Below, piece by piece: positions 24,503-33,157 of a DNA stretch of 64,000 bases. Under the pieces are notes generated by a model that worked only from the letters and a program-made list of their open reading frames with translations, was not told where the DNA came from and made no database searches. The stretch lies in the NCBI GenBank assembly GCA_015063845.1, contig SVTJ01000001.1, positions 62,001 through 126,000 on the forward strand, given 5' to 3'. This stretch comes from Oscillospiraceae bacterium. GTDB taxonomy: Bacteria; Bacillota; Clostridia; Oscillospirales; CAG-272. The translations under genes were made by a program, and so were the position numbers. Numbering within the stretch: the stretch's first letter is position 1; each line of letters begins with the position of its first letter.

Positions 24503-25342
24503 ATGTTAAAAAGAATAATTACGTCTCTTGTGGCGGTATGTGTGCTCGTTCCTGTGCTTATACTTTCGGGAACGGCAGTTCTGCCTGCTGCGGTGGCGAT
24601 TGTAACTATTATAGGCGTATATGAGATGCTCAAGTGTCTTGGTGTGGAAAAGAAGTATTATTTGTCCGTGCCTGCTTACGTAATAGCGGCGGGAATGCCT
24701 TTTTTGATGAGATATGCGGATGAGTTTTCAGTGGCATTTTCGGTAGGCTTTGTCGTTGCGGTCGCAATGCTGGTGTTCGTTTTCGTATGCGTGATATGGT
24801 CGCACGGAAGTTTTAAGTTTTCGGATGCGATGGCGGCTTACGTACTTACGGCATACATAATAATCGCCATGAACTCGATAATATACGTGAGAGATTTTGA
24901 TGATAACGGTAAGTACGCGTATTTGCTTATTTTCATCGGCGCGTGGATGACAGATATATTTGCTTATTTTTCGGGCGTGTTCTTCGGCAAGCATAAGCTT
25001 ATAGAGGACGTCAGCCCCAAGAAGACCGTAGAGGGAAGTATTGGGGGCATATTGTTCTGCGCACTGTCGTTCGTGTTGTTCGGTGTGATCACCAATATAT
25101 TCTTCTACACCGATGCAAATCTCATTTTCCTTGCTGTAAGTGGAGTTATCGTTTCGGTAATATCCCAGATAGGAGACCTTATCATGTCAGTCATCAAGCG
25201 TCACTACGGTATCAAGGACTATGGAAAGATATTCCCCGGACACGGCGGAGTGCTTGACAGATTTGATTCGGTTCTGATCGTTTCGATTGGCTTGGCGGCT
25301 ATTTGTATGTTTGCGAGCATTGTTGGTATCGAGCTTTTGTGA
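24503..25342 (+). CDS. cdsA: Phosphatidate cytidylyltransferase CdsA
   Basis: A 279-residue membrane protein with about eight hydrophobic segments. The family signature is at the C-terminus (SVIKRHYGIKDYGKIFPGHGGVLDRFDS), and WMTDIFAYFSGVFFGKHKL...SPKKTVEGSIGG precedes it. It makes CDP-diacylglycerol, the precursor of phosphatidylglycerol and related lipids. The ATG at 24503 follows GAGGAGG by 12 bases. A GTG at 24494 in the same frame is an alternative but is only three bases from the Shine-Dalgarno. Confidence 0.94.
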   Translation: MLKRIITSLVAVCVLVPVLILSGTAVLPAAVAIVTIIGVYEMLKCLGVEKKYYLSVPAYVIAAGMPFLMRYADEFSVAFSVGFVVAVAMLVFVFVCVIWSHGSFKFSDAMAAYVLTAYIIIAMNSIIYVRDFDDNGKYAYLLIFIGAWMTDIFAYFSGVFFGKHKLIEDVSPKKTVEGSIGGILFCALSFVLFGVITNIFFYTDANLIFLAVSGVIVSVISQIGDLIMSVIKRHYGIKDYGKIFPGHGGVLDRFDSVLIVSIGLAAICMFASIVGIELL

Positions 25343-25354
25343 TTGGAGTAAACT

Positions 25355-26509
25355 ATGTACGATAAAAATATCGCGGTCCTCGGCTCAACGGGGTCGGTCG
25401 GTGAGCAGGCGCTCGACGTTGCTGACAAATTCGGAATGCGCGTGAGCGCGATAAGCGCGAACAAGAACGTAAAAAGAGCAGAGGAGCAGGCAAGGAAATT
25501 CGGTGTTTTATGTGTTGCCATGGCGGATGAAAAGTCCGCTGCAGACCTTAAGCTAAGGCTTGCGGATACCGACGTTAAGGTGTATTCGGGCGAAAACGGA
25601 ATATGCGAGATGATAGCGAGTGAAAAACGAGATGTGGTGCTCAATTCAATAATCGGAGAGGCGGGTCTTATGCCAACGCTTGCGGTTATCGATACGGGTA
25701 GCAGACTTGCGCTTGCCAATAAGGAGTCCTTAGTTGTCGCCGGAGAGATAGTTATGGCGAGAGCTAAGAGGAACGGCGTGGATATCCTTCCTGTTGACAG
25801 CGAGCATTGCGCTATATATCAGTGCCTTAAATCAGGAAAGCAAAATGAGATAAAGCGTATACTTCTTACGGCGTCGGGCGGTCCTTTCTTTGGAAAGAAA
25901 GCTGATGACCTTAAGGACATTCGCGTTGAGCAGGCGCTTGCTCATCCTACGTGGTCTATGGGTGCCAAAATCACTATTGATTCCGCTACAATGATGAACA
26001 AAGGATTTGAGGTTATAGAGGCTGCGCATTTGTTTGGTGTTGACGCTCAAAACATTCAGGTCGTCGTTCATAGGGAGAGTATAATACATTCGATGGTGGA
26101 ATATATTGATAACAGCGTTATCGCTCAAATGTCAGTACCCGATATGAGACTTTGCGCGCAGTATGCTATCACTTATCCCGACAGAATGGATGCCGTAATA
26201 AAGGAGCTTGATCTTTTTGACGTTGCAAATCTTACGTTTGCAAGACCCGATACGGATACCTTCCGCTTACTTGAATATGCATTTGATTGTGCGCATAAGG
26301 GCGGCGCTCTTCCTGCGGTGCTCAATGCCGCAAATGAGATCGCGGTAGCACGTTTTCTTGAGAACAAGATAGGATTTTTTGACATTATCGAAAGTGTGTG
26401 TGATACGGTCGACAAAATGCAGACCGCAAGAGACGTACACACTCTCGAGGGAATAATCGAATGTGACAGAGAAGCAAGAGAGAGGATATCGGGCTTGCTT
26501 TGTGTGTGA
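25355..26509 (+). CDS. dxr: 1-deoxy-D-xylulose 5-phosphate reductoisomerase
   Basis: A 384-residue enzyme of normal length. The NADPH-binding loop is VLGSTGSVGEQALDV. ALANKESLVVAGE, the metal-binding PVDSEHCAIYQCL, LTASGGPFFGKK, HPTWSMGAKITIDSATMMNKGFEVIEA and VVHRESIIHSMVEY are all intact. It carries out the first committed step of the MEP isoprenoid pathway. The start lies 12 bases after cdsA, and rseP follows. Confidence 0.96.
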   Translation: MYDKNIAVLGSTGSVGEQALDVADKFGMRVSAISANKNVKRAEEQARKFGVLCVAMADEKSAADLKLRLADTDVKVYSGENGICEMIASEKRDVVLNSIIGEAGLMPTLAVIDTGSRLALANKESLVVAGEIVMARAKRNGVDILPVDSEHCAIYQCLKSGKQNEIKRILLTASGGPFFGKKADDLKDIRVEQALAHPTWSMGAKITIDSATMMNKGFEVIEAAHLFGVDAQNIQVVVHRESIIHSMVEYIDNSVIAQMSVPDMRLCAQYAITYPDRMDAVIKELDLFDVANLTFARPDTDTFRLLEYAFDCAHKGGALPAVLNAANEIAVARFLENKIGFFDIIESVCDTVDKMQTARDVHTLEGIIECDREARERISGLLCV

Positions 26510-26551
26510 CTGACATCCGTGTGAAATAATTGAACGGAGAAGATTTGCTTA

Positions 26552-27601
26552 ATGTGGGGCTTTATCGGATATTTTTTAATAATACTTTTGGTGTTCGGCG
26601 TACTGATCTTTATACATGAGCTTGGACATTTTCTGACAGCGAGAGCCTGCGGTGTTACCGTTAATGAGTTTGCTATCGGTATGGGTCCGAGACTGTTTTC
26701 TTGGACGTCGAAAAAGCATAAAACTAAATATGCGTTGCGTTTGTTCCCGATAGGCGGATTTGTCAGTATGCAGAATGAGGACGGCATAGACGAGGACGTT
26801 CCGCCCGATGACGAGGGTAGCTTTTGCAATAAGAGCGTTCCAAAGAGAATGCTTATAACCGTTGCGGGAGCTACTATGAACCTGTTGCTGGGTTTTGTCA
26901 TTATGGTGGTGATAGTTTTCGCAACCAAAAATCTTGGTTCTACCGTCGTTCGAGAGTTCGCGCCTAACGCGATATCGAGCGAAAAGCTTATGGTGGACGA
27001 CGAGGTGCTTAAGGTAGGAAACACAAGAGTTCACACGTGGAACGAGCTCGCGTACGAGATAATGAACAGCGGATATGAGCCTGTTGATATCACGGTAAGA
27101 CGAAACGGAGAAAAGATAGTTCTTGAGGACGTAAGGTTTGGTACTTTTGAGGATACGGGTGCTACGTTTGGAGAATGCGACTTTCTGCCATACGCGGAAA
27201 AGGCTACTTTTCCGAATTTAATGAAACATGCTTTCTTCAGGTCAGTATCAACAGTCAAAATGGTACTTGACTCTATAAAGGGACTTGTTACGGGACGTTT
27301 TGGAATTGATGCGGTGTCGGGGCCTGTCGGCGTTGTCGGAGTGGTGCAAACCGTATCAAGACAGGGCTTTATCAGCTTTTTGTATATCATAAGCGTTCTC
27401 ACAATAAATCTCGGTGTGTTTAACCTTATACCTTTTCCCGCACTTGACGGAGGAAGATTTTTGTTCCTCGCCATAGAGGGAGTTAGGGGAAAGCCGATAA
27501 ACAAAAACGTCGAATACTATATCAATTTCATTGGAATTATGATACTGTTCGCATTTATGATATTCGTGACGGTCAAGGATGTTTTAAATTTGATTTTTTG
27601 A
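26552..27601 (+). CDS. rseP: RIP metalloprotease RseP (site-2 protease)
   Basis: A 349-residue membrane protease. The zinc motif HELGH is in the first membrane segment (LIFIHELGHFLTARACGV). A PDZ-like domain occupies about residues 120-210, and NLIPFPALDGGRFLFL is the second active-site segment. It cuts membrane-anchored regulators such as anti-sigma factors and remnant signal peptides within the bilayer. The position between dxr and ispG is conserved. Its target here is unknown. Confidence 0.94.
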   Translation: MWGFIGYFLIILLVFGVLIFIHELGHFLTARACGVTVNEFAIGMGPRLFSWTSKKHKTKYALRLFPIGGFVSMQNEDGIDEDVPPDDEGSFCNKSVPKRMLITVAGATMNLLLGFVIMVVIVFATKNLGSTVVREFAPNAISSEKLMVDDEVLKVGNTRVHTWNELAYEIMNSGYEPVDITVRRNGEKIVLEDVRFGTFEDTGATFGECDFLPYAEKATFPNLMKHAFFRSVSTVKMVLDSIKGLVTGRFGIDAVSGPVGVVGVVQTVSRQGFISFLYIISVLTINLGVFNLIPFPALDGGRFLFLAIEGVRGKPINKNVEYYINFIGIMILFAFMIFVTVKDVLNLIF

Positions 27602-27611
27602 GTGATATTTT

Positions 27612-28700
27612 ATGAAGTATAACGAGATAAGAAGAAAAACAAGAAAGATAAGGATCGCAAATACAGAGATAGGCGGAGACTCGCGTATTGCTATACAGTC
27701 AATGACTAATACGGATACGCACGATAAACTCGCCACTCTTACACAAATAAAGGCTCTTGAAAATGCAGGCTGCGATATCGTAAGGATCACCGTGCCGGAT
27801 ATTGAGGCTGCGGATACTATCACGTATCTTAAGGAAAACGGTGTACGCATTCCCGTCGTTGCCGATATTCATTTCGATTATCGTGTTGCGCTCAGATGTG
27901 CCGAGCTTGGAGTAGATAAGATACGAATAAATCCCGGAAATATAGGTGACGATGACAGAGTCAGAGCGGTAGTTGATGCCTGCAAGAAAAATAATATCCC
28001 GATAAGGATAGGCGTCAACGGCGGCTCGCTTGAAAAGCATATACTTGCGAAGTACGGTGCGCCAACGCCCGAGGCACTTTGCGAGAGTGCGCTGTATCAT
28101 GTGTCGTTGTTGGAAAAATTTGATTTTTATGATACGGTCATTTCTATGAAGATATCCGACCCGTATAAAATGATACTTGCAAACAGGTTGCTTGCTGATA
28201 AGTGCGATTATCCGTTGCATCTCGGTGTAACCGAAGCGGGAGCGAGAGAGAGAGGAATGCTTAAGAGCGCGGTGGGTATTGGAGCGCTTTTATGTGACGG
28301 TATCGGTGATACTGTTCGCGTATCTCTCACAGATGATCCTATTGAGGAGATACGCGCCGCAAGAGCGATTTTGCAATCCGTAGGAATAGAGGGACAAGCA
28401 GGGCTTGATATAGTCAGCTGTCCTACTTGCGGTAGAACAAAGATAGACCTTATACCTTTGGTAGCAAGTTTTGAAGAAGCCGCCAAAAAAGAGGGACTTT
28501 TGGATATGCCTCTGAAGGTGGCTATTATGGGCTGTGTGGTAAACGGCCCAGGGGAGGCAAGAGAAGCTGACGTCGGTATCGCAGGCGGAAAGGGAGAGGC
28601 TGTCCTTATCCGCAAGGGCGAGATAGTTCGCAAGATATCGGAGAGCGATATCGTTGAATGCCTTATTTCCGAAATAAAGAAGATCAGAGACGGGGAGTGA
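27612..28700 (+). CDS. ispG: 4-hydroxy-3-methylbut-2-en-1-yl diphosphate synthase IspG
   Basis: A 362-residue [4Fe-4S] enzyme. The N-terminal barrel starts RKIRIANTEIGGDSRIAIQSMTNTDT. The cluster cysteines lie in SCPTCGRTKIDL and MGCVVNGPGEAREADVGIAGG. It performs the penultimate MEP-pathway step, so it works with dxr in the same run. It starts 10 bases after rseP. Oxygen-sensitive cluster chemistry fits the anaerobic lifestyle suggested by nrdD. Confidence 0.96.
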   Translation: MKYNEIRRKTRKIRIANTEIGGDSRIAIQSMTNTDTHDKLATLTQIKALENAGCDIVRITVPDIEAADTITYLKENGVRIPVVADIHFDYRVALRCAELGVDKIRINPGNIGDDDRVRAVVDACKKNNIPIRIGVNGGSLEKHILAKYGAPTPEALCESALYHVSLLEKFDFYDTVISMKISDPYKMILANRLLADKCDYPLHLGVTEAGARERGMLKSAVGIGALLCDGIGDTVRVSLTDDPIEEIRAARAILQSVGIEGQAGLDIVSCPTCGRTKIDLIPLVASFEEAAKKEGLLDMPLKVAIMGCVVNGPGEAREADVGIAGGKGEAVLIRKGEIVRKISESDIVECLISEIKKIRDGE

Positions 28701-28738
28701 CCTAAAAGCTCCTTGTCGATAGATAAATGGAGCATTAA

Positions 28739-31700
28739 ATGGGACAGAAAAATCTAAGAGAGTATTTAAGTAAATATCTGCCGCCAGAAAAGTATGAAAA
28801 CATACTTGAGAGCGGTAAGGTCAGCCGAGCACGGGTTGACAGAGATAGAAAGATTCTCGAGGTCTTTGTGGATTTTGAAGATATAATTCCAAAGACATTC
28901 CTTTACGATATAGAAAGACAGGTCGTTGAAGCATACAAGATAAATGCTTTCAAGCTGTTTCCACAGTATCCGTCGGAGCTTTTTAACTATGACTATGTGA
29001 CTGAGATACTCCGGGAGGCAGAGCGTACGGGGTACGTTGCGAGAGGATTTTTCTCAGATTATACGTATACGCTTGAGGACGACAAACTTCATATTCAAAT
29101 ACCGTTTCCCAAAAACGGTGTCGCGCTTCTTGAAAAGGCTGAGACCCCAACTGTTATTGAAAACATCATAAAGAGCGAATTCGGTATTAGAATTCACGTA
29201 ACTATTGAACACGATGATAACGTTACGCTTGAAATGTCTGATTATCAAAAGCAAAGACTTGAGGAATACGATAGGCAGATCCTCGAGGCGGAAAAGAACT
29301 ATTCCGCACATGATTCCGAAGAGAGCTTTGAATATAGAAATGCTCAGCCCGAGCAGCAAGAAGGACGTCTTCCGAGAGTCGCATCTATATATTCGAACGA
29401 AGCGACAACTGTCACAAAAGTGAACGGACAGCTCAAAATAGGCTGTAAGACCTTTGATATTTCTGCACCTAATTACGTTCTGGGAATGTCGTTTCAGATC
29501 GATCCCGTGCCGATATCCACGGTTAAAAAGCCAACGAGAAATATCACTTTTATTGGTGAGATATTTGATTTTACGACCGATACGAACAGAGCGGGAGATA
29601 AGTTTAATCTGTCATTTGCGATATTCGACGGAGACAGCTCTATCTACGTAAAGCGTTACAGTATGACGCAGGAGGATATAGGCGAAGTAACAGCTGCTAT
29701 TTCCAAGGGAAAGACAGTTGCCGTCCGCGGATATACAAAGCAGGAAAGAAACGATCCTTCAGAGCTCTTTATGAACTATACTGACATTGCCGTTGTTTCG
29801 ACTGTCGAAAGAAAAGATAACGCGGAGCAAAAAAGAGTAGAGCTCCATCTTCACACGAATATGTCCGCAATGGACGCGCTTATCCCCCCTGACGTTGCTG
29901 TTAAAACGGCGCAAAAGTGGGGACATAAGGCAGTTGCTATAACAGACCACGGAAACGTCCAGGGCTTTCCCGAGGCGATGCTTGCGGCAGACAAATGCGG
30001 AATGAAGGTCATTTACGGAATGGAAGCATATTTCGTAAATAATACAGCAAGTGCAGTTTACGGTAATTACGTTGGAGAATTTTCCGACGAGATAGTTGTT
30101 TTTGACCTTGAAACCACGGGACTTTCAAAAACCGACTGTAAAATAACCGAGATCGGCGCGGTAATAATAAAGGATGGCCAGATAATTGAAACTTTCAATA
30201 CGTTTGTAAATCCCGAATGTCCGATTCCTGAGGAGATACAAAAGCTCACGTCGATAACCGACGATATGGTAGTTGACGCACCTACTATTGAAAAAATACT
30301 CCCTGAATTTTTGGACTTTGTCGGGGATCGTTTGATGGTGGCACATAATACCGACTTTGATATCGGTTTTATAAGACACAACGCAAAGATGTGCGGCATT
30401 GAATTTAACAATCCGTATCTTGATACACTGGCGTTGTCAAGATACATAAACGGCGATCTCAAGAATCACAAGTTGAACGTGCTTGCAAAGCACTATGAGC
30501 TTGAGGAGTTCCATCACCATAGAGCGTGTGACGACGCGGCGATACTTGCGCATATATACTTCAAGATGGCTGAACAGATGCTGTCTGCGGACATAAGAAA
30601 TTTCAGAGAGCTCAACAATGATATGCAGACAAAGACTGATCCTCTATCCTTAAGACCGTATCACCAGATAATTCTCGTTAAGAACCAGATGGGTATGAAA
30701 AATCTTTATAAGCTTATTTCAAAGAGCTATCTTGATTATTTCCATAGAAATCCGAGAATACCTAAGACCGAGCTTGAGGCGCACCGAGAAGGACTTATCA
30801 TTGGCTCTGCTTGCGAAGCGGGAGAGCTTTTCAGAGCAATACTTGATAATAAGTCTGAGAAGGAAATCGAGGACATCGTTAATTTTTACGATTATCTTGA
30901 GATACAACCTATCTGCAATAATAGATTTCTCATTACCGAGGGAAGCGTTGCGGACGAGGAAGGACTGCGCGAGCTTAATCGCAAGATAGTCGCGCTTGGT
31001 GAAAAATACGGTAAGCCTGTTGTTGCGACGTGTGACGCGCATTTCCTCAACGATGAGGACGAGATATACCGAAAGATACTTCAGGCAGGAATGAAGTTTA
31101 AGGATTTTGACAGAGATATACACCTTTATTTCAGAACTACAGAAGAAATGCTTGAGGAGTTCTCATATCTTGGCGAGGAAAAGGCAAGGGAAGTCGTAAT
31201 CACAAATACAAACCTTATTGCTGATATGATCGAGCAGACCCGTCCAATTCCCGAGGGCTCGTTCACCCCTAATATGGAAGGCGCAGAGCAAGACCTTGAG
31301 AATATGTGTTGGGCAAGGGCTAAGTCGATGTACGGCGATCCTGTTCCGGAGCTTGTAAAAAACAGACTTGAAAAAGAGCTTACCTCTATAATCAAAAACG
31401 GTTTTGCTGTGCTATATATGATAGCGCAGAAGCTTGTTTGGTACAGTGAAAGTCAAGGATATCTTGTAGGTTCAAGAGGCTCGGTCGGTTCTTCCTTCGT
31501 CGCTACGATGGCGGGTATTTCCGAGGTGAATCCGCTGCCGCCTCACTACTACTGTCCTAAGTGTCAGCATTCTGAGTTTTTCACTGACGGTAGCGTAGGC
31601 TCGGGCTTTGACCTACCCGATGCGTACTGTCCCGTGTGCGGTGAGAAATATTGTGCCGACGGACATGATATACCGTTTGAAACCTTCCTTGGCTTCTACG

Positions 31701-33133
31701 GAGATAAATCTCCCGATATAGACCTTAACTTTTCCGGTGACGTTCAAGGTAAGGTGCATAAATATACCGAGGAGCTTTTCGGCGCGGAAAACGTTTTCCG
31801 TGCGGGAACGCTCGGTACGCTTGCCGACAAGACTGCTTACGGATTTATCGCAAAGTATTTTGAGACAAAGGGTGTCAGCGTCGGAAAGGCGGAGATGGAG
31901 AGACTTATCCAGAACTGTGTAGGCGTAAAGAGGACTACAGGACAGCACCCTGGTGGAATTATCGTTGTACCTCGTGAATATGAGGTCTACGATTTTACTC
32001 CTGTTCAGCATCCTGCGGACGACCCCAATTCCGACATAGTCACGACGCACTTTGCATTCTCTTATCTGCACGATACCATACTTAAGCTCGACGAGCTCGG
32101 ACACGATATTCCGACTAAGTATAAGTATCTCGAAAGATTTTCGGATACCAGCGTAATGGACGTCCCTATGAATGATCCCGATGTTTACGCGCTTTTCCAT
32201 TCACCAAAGCCGCTCGGCGTTTCTCCAGAGGATATTGATTCTCCGATAGGAACGTTTGGACTTCCGGAGTTTGGCACAAGCTTTCTCCAGCAGGTTCTCG
32301 TAACCGCGAAACCTAAGAATTTTGCTGACCTTTTGCAGATATCGGGATTGACACACGGTACGGGCTGTTGGCTTGGAAACGCGGACGAGCTTATCAAAGC
32401 GGGTATATGCGATATATCGAACGTTATAGGCTGTCGAGACGATATTATGAATGCTCTTATAAGGTACGGTCTTAACAATGCAACTGCGTTTAAGATAATG
32501 GAGAGCGTGCGAAAAGGACGAGGTCTTACACCAGAGTGGGAGGCGGATATGCTTGCGCATAACGTTCCCGAATGGTATATTGGCTCATGTAAAAAGATAA
32601 AGTACATGTTCCCGAAAGCACATGCTGCGGCATACGTTATGTCGGCAATACGTCTTGGCTGGTATAAAGTACATATCCCGATAGCATTTTATTGCTCAAT
32701 GTTCACAGTTGCCCCCGGTGCGTTTGACGCAGAGGTGGTAATGAAGGGAAGATCAAGTGTCAGAGCACTCATAAAGGATATTGAAAAGAGGGGAAAAGAG
32801 GCATCTCCCAAGGAGCAGAGCTCTATACCCGTTCTTCAGCTTATCAATGAGTGTATGGCAAGAGGAATAAGATTTTTGCCAATAGATATTGAAAAGTCGG
32901 ACGCATATATCTTTTTGCCCGAAAATGGAGCGATCCGTATGCCTTTCTCGGCTTTGCCGGGACTTGGCGAGAATGCGGCGCTGAATATAATTGCCGCGAG
33001 AAATGAAGAAAAGTTTTTCTCGGTAGATGATCTTAGAATAAGAGCAAAGCTTACTAAGAGCGTTATCGAAATATTGAGAAAGAATAAGGTTCTTGATAAC
33101 CTTAACGAAACTGACCAGCTGTCATTTTTCTAA
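28739..33133 (+). CDS. polC: DNA polymerase III PolC-type, alpha subunit
   Basis: A 1464-residue replicative polymerase specific to Firmicutes-type bacteria. In order: N-terminal domain, OB fold (about 275-370, RNITFIGEIFDFTTDTNR), split PHP domain (ELHLHTNMSAMDALI, AVAITDHGNVQGFPEA), an inserted proofreading exonuclease (VVFDLETTGLSKTDCKITEIGAVI ... HNTDFDIGFI), then the PHP remainder and the polymerase palm (GSRGSVGSSFVATMAGISEVNPLPPHY). Zinc cysteines are CPKC and CPVC, and the catalytic aspartates are in SPDIDLNF. The length and order are normal. It follows ispG by 38 bases at the end of the conserved run, and a second polymerase gene, dnaE, lies 2.3 kb downstream. Confidence 0.97.
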   Translation: MGQKNLREYLSKYLPPEKYENILESGKVSRARVDRDRKILEVFVDFEDIIPKTFLYDIERQVVEAYKINAFKLFPQYPSELFNYDYVTEILREAERTGYVARGFFSDYTYTLEDDKLHIQIPFPKNGVALLEKAETPTVIENIIKSEFGIRIHVTIEHDDNVTLEMSDYQKQRLEEYDRQILEAEKNYSAHDSEESFEYRNAQPEQQEGRLPRVASIYSNEATTVTKVNGQLKIGCKTFDISAPNYVLGMSFQIDPVPISTVKKPTRNITFIGEIFDFTTDTNRAGDKFNLSFAIFDGDSSIYVKRYSMTQEDIGEVTAAISKGKTVAVRGYTKQERNDPSELFMNYTDIAVVSTVERKDNAEQKRVELHLHTNMSAMDALIPPDVAVKTAQKWGHKAVAITDHGNVQGFPEAMLAADKCGMKVIYGMEAYFVNNTASAVYGNYVGEFSDEIVVFDLETTGLSKTDCKITEIGAVIIKDGQIIETFNTFVNPECPIPEEIQKLTSITDDMVVDAPTIEKILPEFLDFVGDRLMVAHNTDFDIGFIRHNAKMCGIEFNNPYLDTLALSRYINGDLKNHKLNVLAKHYELEEFHHHRACDDAAILAHIYFKMAEQMLSADIRNFRELNNDMQTKTDPLSLRPYHQIILVKNQMGMKNLYKLISKSYLDYFHRNPRIPKTELEAHREGLIIGSACEAGELFRAILDNKSEKEIEDIVNFYDYLEIQPICNNRFLITEGSVADEEGLRELNRKIVALGEKYGKPVVATCDAHFLNDEDEIYRKILQAGMKFKDFDRDIHLYFRTTEEMLEEFSYLGEEKAREVVITNTNLIADMIEQTRPIPEGSFTPNMEGAEQDLENMCWARAKSMYGDPVPELVKNRLEKELTSIIKNGFAVLYMIAQKLVWYSESQGYLVGSRGSVGSSFVATMAGISEVNPLPPHYYCPKCQHSEFFTDGSVGSGFDLPDAYCPVCGEKYCADGHDIPFETFLGFYGDKSPDIDLNFSGDVQGKVHKYTEELFGAENVFRAGTLGTLADKTAYGFIAKYFETKGVSVGKAEMERLIQNCVGVKRTTGQHPGGIIVVPREYEVYDFTPVQHPADDPNSDIVTTHFAFSYLHDTILKLDELGHDIPTKYKYLERFSDTSVMDVPMNDPDVYALFHSPKPLGVSPEDIDSPIGTFGLPEFGTSFLQQVLVTAKPKNFADLLQISGLTHGTGCWLGNADELIKAGICDISNVIGCRDDIMNALIRYGLNNATAFKIMESVRKGRGLTPEWEADMLAHNVPEWYIGSCKKIKYMFPKAHAAAYVMSAIRLGWYKVHIPIAFYCSMFTVAPGAFDAEVVMKGRSSVRALIKDIEKRGKEASPKEQSSIPVLQLINECMARGIRFLPIDIEKSDAYIFLPENGAIRMPFSALPGLGENAALNIIAARNEEKFFSVDDLRIRAKLTKSVIEILRKNKVLDNLNETDQLSFF

Positions 33134-33157
33134 AAACCTGAAGAAAGGAGGGAAGTA